Assembly: GCA_947503925.1 (NCBI GenBank)
Contig: CANNFQ010000003.1
Coordinates: forward strand, 286,485-350,484
Source: an uncultured Paracoccaceae bacterium
GTDB taxonomy: Bacteria; Pseudomonadota; Alphaproteobacteria; Rhodobacterales; Rhodobacteraceae
Length of the DNA stretch: 64,000 bases
Direction of reading: 5' to 3'
In this document: positions 60,694 to 64,000 of the stretch, in pieces
Numbering within the stretch: the stretch's first letter is position 1
How the letters are laid out: each line of letters opens with the position of its first letter
Position numbers and translations under genes: made by a program
The notes under the pieces: model-generated
What the model saw: the letters and a program-made list of their open reading frames with translations, nothing else
Told to the model about the DNA's origin: nothing
Databases searched by the model: none

Positions 60694-60906
60694 ATGGATG
60701 AACAGACGAAGATATTGCATCGGTCAGACGCATGGTGCGCCACACATCGGCATAAAAAGGGCGGGCTTTACCGCGTCATTGCCGAAGGGTTGCTGGAAAC
60801 CGATCGCAGCGATGTGGTGATCTATGATGATGCACAAGGACAGGTCTGGGTCCGACCCGCTGCGGAGTTCTGGGATGGCCGGTTTACTGCTGTGGGGAAC
60901 AGATAG
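60694..60906 (+). CDS. Small DUF1653-like protein
   Basis: A 70-residue protein of unknown function. HKKGGLYRVIAEGLLETDRSDVVIYDDAQGQVWVRP in parts matches the DUF1653 pattern (GxYRV, ET, VVYxD, WVRPxxxF). It starts five bases after nrdJ with GGAGG 13 bases upstream inside that gene, so it is co-transcribed with it. A link to nucleotide metabolism is only positional. Confidence 0.78.
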   Translation: MDEQTKILHRSDAWCATHRHKKGGLYRVIAEGLLETDRSDVVIYDDAQGQVWVRPAAEFWDGRFTAVGNR

Positions 60907-60921
60907 GCAAATGGTTCGCGG

Positions 60922-61590
60922 TCAATGACCAGCCAAAGCGGCATAAAGCCCAAAAGCGCCTACAGCGATCAGGCTTAACGCCCAGACGATATCAAGGTTG
61001 AACCAGGTTTTTGACAGGAACCGCAGGCCCAGCCAACGGTAGATAATTGCCGCGATTATTCCGCCAGCGGCGGTCATCGATACCGTATGGGTCGCTGCCA
61101 CCAGAAATGCGGTTGTCACGTTGTTATTCATCAAGGTTTGCGCGGCAAGATGGCCCGTTTCATCCGCCCCAATCGCACAGATGCCCAGATAGATCGGGAC
61201 CAGCATTAGGCCTGCGCCATGCGCCATCGCGGCAAGAAACGACCAGAGCGCCAAACGGGCCGGATGAACGCGGGCCAGAAATTTTGGATGGCGGCGATTG
61301 ATCAGCAGATAGATCCCCATCGCAATCACCAGCAACCCGGCGACCACGCGGATCTCGACCTCCCACGCGACAAGGACGATCATCAGCGAAAATGGCAGAA
61401 GGATGCCAATCATCGCGAGGAAATGACCCAGGGCCAACATCGCCAGTGCTTTGGGCATCGCGCTGTGCTTGCGCTCCATTAGTGCGGCGGACACAGCCAG
61501 GGGCCAGCCCATGCCGGGATTGATCCCATGATAGAGGCCGGAAAAAATGACAGCCCACCACAGGGCTGCCATAGATGTCACATCAGCCAT
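60922..61590 (-). CDS. Polytopic membrane protein downstream of the SBP56 gene
   Basis: A 222-residue protein with about seven hydrophobic segments (WWAVIFSGLYHGINPGMGWP, FLAMIGILLPFSLMIVLVAW, VVAGLLVIAMGIYLLI, VWALSLIAVGAFGLYAALAG). The HGINPGMGWP and MAHGAGLMLVPIYLG stretches carry conserved-looking His-Gly in membrane positions, reminiscent of metal transporters, but I cannot name the family. It begins three bases after the SBP56 gene, so it is its partner. Confidence 0.8.
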   Translation of the reverse strand: MADVTSMAALWWAVIFSGLYHGINPGMGWPLAVSAALMERKHSAMPKALAMLALGHFLAMIGILLPFSLMIVLVAWEVEIRVVAGLLVIAMGIYLLINRRHPKFLARVHPARLALWSFLAAMAHGAGLMLVPIYLGICAIGADETGHLAAQTLMNNNVTTAFLVAATHTVSMTAAGGIIAAIIYRWLGLRFLSKTWFNLDIVWALSLIAVGAFGLYAALAGH

Positions 61591-61593
61591 GCC

Positions 61594-62994
61594 CTAGACG
61601 GACGGATAGCAGAAGCTGTCGGTCGAACAATCACCGCCTTCAAGCCTGATTTGATGCGAACGCAAACCCTTGGGGAAATCAACATAGAAATCCTTGTTGA
61701 GGGTCAGACCACCGTTTTCACCCACATCAGCCATGACCATCTGGCCGCCTTCATCATTGGGATAGAATTGATCATCCCAAGTGGAGTAAAGCGAGTTGGT
61801 CCAGTAGACGCGCTTCCCATCACGGCTGATCTCAACCATTTGCGGCCCATAGGCAAAATCCTTGCCATTGGGATGATTGGTGCCACGGGCGATGCCGCCC
61901 AGTTCCACCTTGCCTGCCAACACAGGGTTCATCGGGTCGGTGACATCGTATTGATGCATCTCACCCAGCCCCCAACAGGCAACATAAAGGTATTTGTCAT
62001 CCAAGCTCAGGTCGATATCGGTGACCAGTGGCGGAACGGCCTCAAACCCCTGTAACAGCGGTGGCAGGTTCTCTGGCTTCTCCGGACGCGGATCAATGGT
62101 GATCGTTTTCTTGGACTGCCAAACGCCATCGTCATCGCGCCACCAGGTAAAGATCGCGCCTTGCAGATTTGTGGTGTCTACAACGACTCCGCAAAAGCCG
62201 TAGGATTTGGTTGGGTCATGGGCGGGCCGGATCTCCAGCGCCATCTGGTAGTTATCCCCAAAATCCATCGTCTGAATGTTTTTGCGCGCGCGCAAATCCC
62301 AGAAGTGGATTGAATGGCCGTATTTGTTGGATAACAGATCCTCTGGCACGACCCCGTTTTCAAATTGCGGCGGCAAACCCCATTCGGAACTGACCATGTA
62401 ATCCTGCGGCAGGTTCCACCAGAAATCGTAATGTTTGTCCTGCTTGCCGCGATCCATCTCGTACCGGCCGATAATCTCGAAGGTTTCGCAATCCATGATG
62501 AAGATGCCGGGCGGGCCGTCTATACCATCTGCGCCACCACCGCCAAGGCAAGACACGTAAATGCCTTCGGGGCCACAATGGATCGTATGCGGGCGTGAAT
62601 ACCCGGTTTTTGCAAACAGTTCCTCGGGTTCGATCGTCTTGTGGATATGGGCCTTCAGCGGGTCCTTGACGTCAATCACATAGATGCGCGACGACCGGAT
62701 GCCCGGCACGATCAGATAGCGCCGTTCCAGAAATGCATGCCCTGTCAGCGGCGACAGGGACGACGAACAGGCGTTCCAGCCAAAATGGTGAAATTCGTCA
62801 CCCTTATTGGGCACAATCACCTGATGCACGATCTGGCCATAGGTGTCTGACCCGGCTTTCAGATCGATCACCGCTATCCCATCAGATTGCGATCCGTCCG
62901 GGCTCAGCATCACGGTAAAGGCGTAGTTCTCAACCGGGGCCTGCATCGCAAGCTTGGGTGACGCGTGAAATGTTGGATCTGGTCGTAAGTTCAT
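61594..62994 (-). CDS. mtoX: Selenium-binding protein 56 family, probable methanethiol oxidase
   Basis: A 466-residue beta-propeller protein of the SBP56 family. FHHFGWNACSSS, RYLIVPGIRSSRIYVIDVKD, YSRPHTIHCGPEGIYVSCLGG in parts, NLPQDYMVSSEWGLPP, HSIHFWDLR, SLDDKYLYVACWGLGEMHQYD and HQIRLEGGDCSTDSFC are hallmarks. Bacterial members oxidise methanethiol to formaldehyde, hydrogen sulfide and peroxide with copper. The glutathione-dependent formaldehyde dehydrogenase start beyond the IclR gene fits that. An SCO gene, often clustered with mtoX elsewhere, is at 40.1 kb. Confidence 0.9.
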   Translation of the reverse strand: MNLRPDPTFHASPKLAMQAPVENYAFTVMLSPDGSQSDGIAVIDLKAGSDTYGQIVHQVIVPNKGDEFHHFGWNACSSSLSPLTGHAFLERRYLIVPGIRSSRIYVIDVKDPLKAHIHKTIEPEELFAKTGYSRPHTIHCGPEGIYVSCLGGGGADGIDGPPGIFIMDCETFEIIGRYEMDRGKQDKHYDFWWNLPQDYMVSSEWGLPPQFENGVVPEDLLSNKYGHSIHFWDLRARKNIQTMDFGDNYQMALEIRPAHDPTKSYGFCGVVVDTTNLQGAIFTWWRDDDGVWQSKKTITIDPRPEKPENLPPLLQGFEAVPPLVTDIDLSLDDKYLYVACWGLGEMHQYDVTDPMNPVLAGKVELGGIARGTNHPNGKDFAYGPQMVEISRDGKRVYWTNSLYSTWDDQFYPNDEGGQMVMADVGENGGLTLNKDFYVDFPKGLRSHQIRLEGGDCSTDSFCYPSV

Positions 62995-63087
62995 CTTCTA
63001 TTCCTCTCTGTCAAATTGGGGTGCCGTTTTTGGCTCTTCTTTTTGGCCGCGGATCCTCCTTCCGGGGCAGTTACCTCATCGCGTAGG

Positions 63088-63846
63088 CTAAACCTCCGCA
63101 ACATTACAAAGCTGGATGGCACCGCTGACCTTGTGCGAAAGCGCGATCAGCTTTGCACCAATCGCCATCCGATTCTCCGTGCCGAAACGCCGAATCGGAC
63201 CCACCGCACCAATGCTGAACGTCGCGCCGATATTGCCGATGGAAACCGGGGCGGCAACGCTCGCGATCCCAATGTCTATTTCCTGATCACAATCGGCAAA
63301 ACCACGCATCGCGATGGTTTCAAATTCCGCGCGCAACTCAGCTTCGGTTGTCTTGGTATGTTCGGTGTATTCCTTTAGCCCGCCAGTGATAATGGCCTCG
63401 CGAAAGGCTGGCTCGGCAAAGGCTGCAATCGCCTTGGAACAGGAACAGGCATGCATCGGGCGTACCCCTAGCCCGGGATGAACAAACGCGCGCGCCGGAT
63501 CATCTGGCGTTTCGATATGGATGATTTCAACCTTGCTGTCGCGGAAACGGGCCAGAAACACCGTTTCGTTGAAACTTGACGCGGCCATGCGCATCAGCGG
63601 CGCGGCGCAGCGGCGCACATCAACATCCGATTTGCCCAACAGCGCAATACGGATCAGCCGCTCACCAATAACGTACCGGCCATCCTCTGACGGTTCATCA
63701 ATTAGCTTCTGTTCGAAAAGCGATTGGATCAGGCGATAGCAGGTTGGCTTTGGCAAATCAGTTGCGCGCTGCACCTCAGCCACAGAAACCGGTCGGCCTG
63801 CGACGGCGATAATTTCCAGTAGATTGATCAGTCGCGCAAGATGCAT
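63088..63846 (-). CDS. IclR-family transcriptional regulator
   Basis: A 252-residue regulator. The N-terminal winged helix (LINLLEIIAVAGRPVSVAEVQRATDLPKPTCYRLIQSL in parts) precedes an effector-binding GAF-like domain (ETVFLARFRDSKVEIIH, GLGVRPMHACSCSKAIAAFAE, GFADCDQEIDIGIASVAAPV). The Cys-containing HACSCSK loop is in the effector pocket. It lies between the SBP56 gene and a divergent formaldehyde dehydrogenase gene, so it may control both. Confidence 0.93.
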   Translation of the reverse strand: MHLARLINLLEIIAVAGRPVSVAEVQRATDLPKPTCYRLIQSLFEQKLIDEPSEDGRYVIGERLIRIALLGKSDVDVRRCAAPLMRMAASSFNETVFLARFRDSKVEIIHIETPDDPARAFVHPGLGVRPMHACSCSKAIAAFAEPAFREAIITGGLKEYTEHTKTTEAELRAEFETIAMRGFADCDQEIDIGIASVAAPVSIGNIGATFSIGAVGPIRRFGTENRMAIGAKLIALSHKVSGAIQLCNVAEV

Positions 63847-63937
63847 GTTGACGAATAACTCTCGTTTTATGAGACTGTGTCTTGAATGAAGAGAATCTTT
63901 TGAGTCGAAGCAAGACTTATTTTAGGGAGCGATGGAA

Positions 63938-64000
63938 ATGCGGACACGTGCGGCGGTTGCGTTGGAGGCTGGCAAGCCTCTTGAGGTGATGGAAGTGAAC
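63938..64000 (+). CDS. S-(hydroxymethyl)glutathione dehydrogenase, 3'-truncated by the window
   Basis: Only 21 codons are present: MRTRAAVALEAGKPLEVMEV. This is the characteristic N-terminus of class III alcohol dehydrogenase (glutathione-dependent formaldehyde dehydrogenase). Start 63938 is chosen because GGGAG lies eight bases upstream; ATG 63932 is too near that site. It is divergent from the IclR gene. The fit with a formaldehyde-producing methanethiol oxidase next door strengthens the call. Confidence 0.82.
   Translation, partial: MRTRAAVALEAGKPLEVMEVN

Noticed and set aside
1..64000. Insertion sequences, integrases or prophage genes
   Set aside because: No transposase, integrase or phage structural protein could be recognised in any frame I read.

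Overview
The window looks like a chromosomal segment of a marine alphaproteobacterium of the Rhodobacteraceae (Roseobacter group). The basis is gene content and style: high-GC coding, a PetP/PetR-type regulator pair beside ilvE, opgC-opgG-opgH, TRAP transporters, an aerobic-type cob operon with a CbiG-CobJ fusion, a methanethiol oxidase gene, and many 4-base ATGA start/stop overlaps. No insertion sequence, integrase, prophage or CRISPR array was seen. Species assignment is not possible from reading alone.

Layout. 1-16.5 kb is mostly housekeeping: the 3' part of gltB, an outer-membrane protein, mtgA, a flavodoxin, a glutathione transferase, queG, a sugar dehydrogenase, a desaturase, an EamA exporter, a pair of unrecognised genes (11.9-13.2 kb), ilvE, and petP-petR. 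16.4-23.7 kb is the highlight: an RNA-repair locus. On the minus strand lie rsr (Ro60/TROVE), then about 1.4 kb of structured noncoding RNA, a Cys-rich unknown protein, rtcB and kptA. The regulator rtcR is divergent from rsr. The noncoding block holds eight tandem Y-RNA-like modules (Y1-Y8). Their closing stems are kept by compensatory changes, and at least four of them (Y1, Y4, Y5, Y8) carry a circularly permuted tRNA-like domain. Two complete but atypical tRNA genes are interleaved.

23.7-33.5 kb holds yaaA, hspQ, an AEC transporter, a lytic transglycosylase lipoprotein, an ArsR/DUF6428 pair with two matching operators, lolA, a periplasmic binding/OmpA-like protein, and a ThDP-enzyme/CoA-transferase pair. 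33.6-39.6 kb holds a TPR protein and the osmoregulated periplasmic glucan genes opgC-opgG-opgH. 39.7-41.7 kb is a four-gene overlapping operon (two related Cys-rich periplasmic proteins, SCO, rhodanese). 41.8-50.5 kb is a catabolic cluster (Fe-alcohol dehydrogenase, aldehyde dehydrogenase, glutamine-synthetase-like enzyme, TRAP transporter, N-formylglutamate-amidohydrolase-like enzyme, RpiR regulator) that fits a gamma-glutamylated amine or amino-alcohol route.

51.6-58.3 kb is a corrin-ring operon (DUF6732 protein, cbiX, cobH, cobL, cobI, cbiG-cobJ, cobM). It stands beside a short B12-dependent ribonucleotide reductase (nrdJ). 60.9-64 kb holds a methanethiol oxidase-type SBP56 protein with a membrane partner, an IclR regulator, and the first 21 codons of a glutathione-dependent formaldehyde dehydrogenase, a plausible methanethiol-to-formaldehyde detoxification unit.
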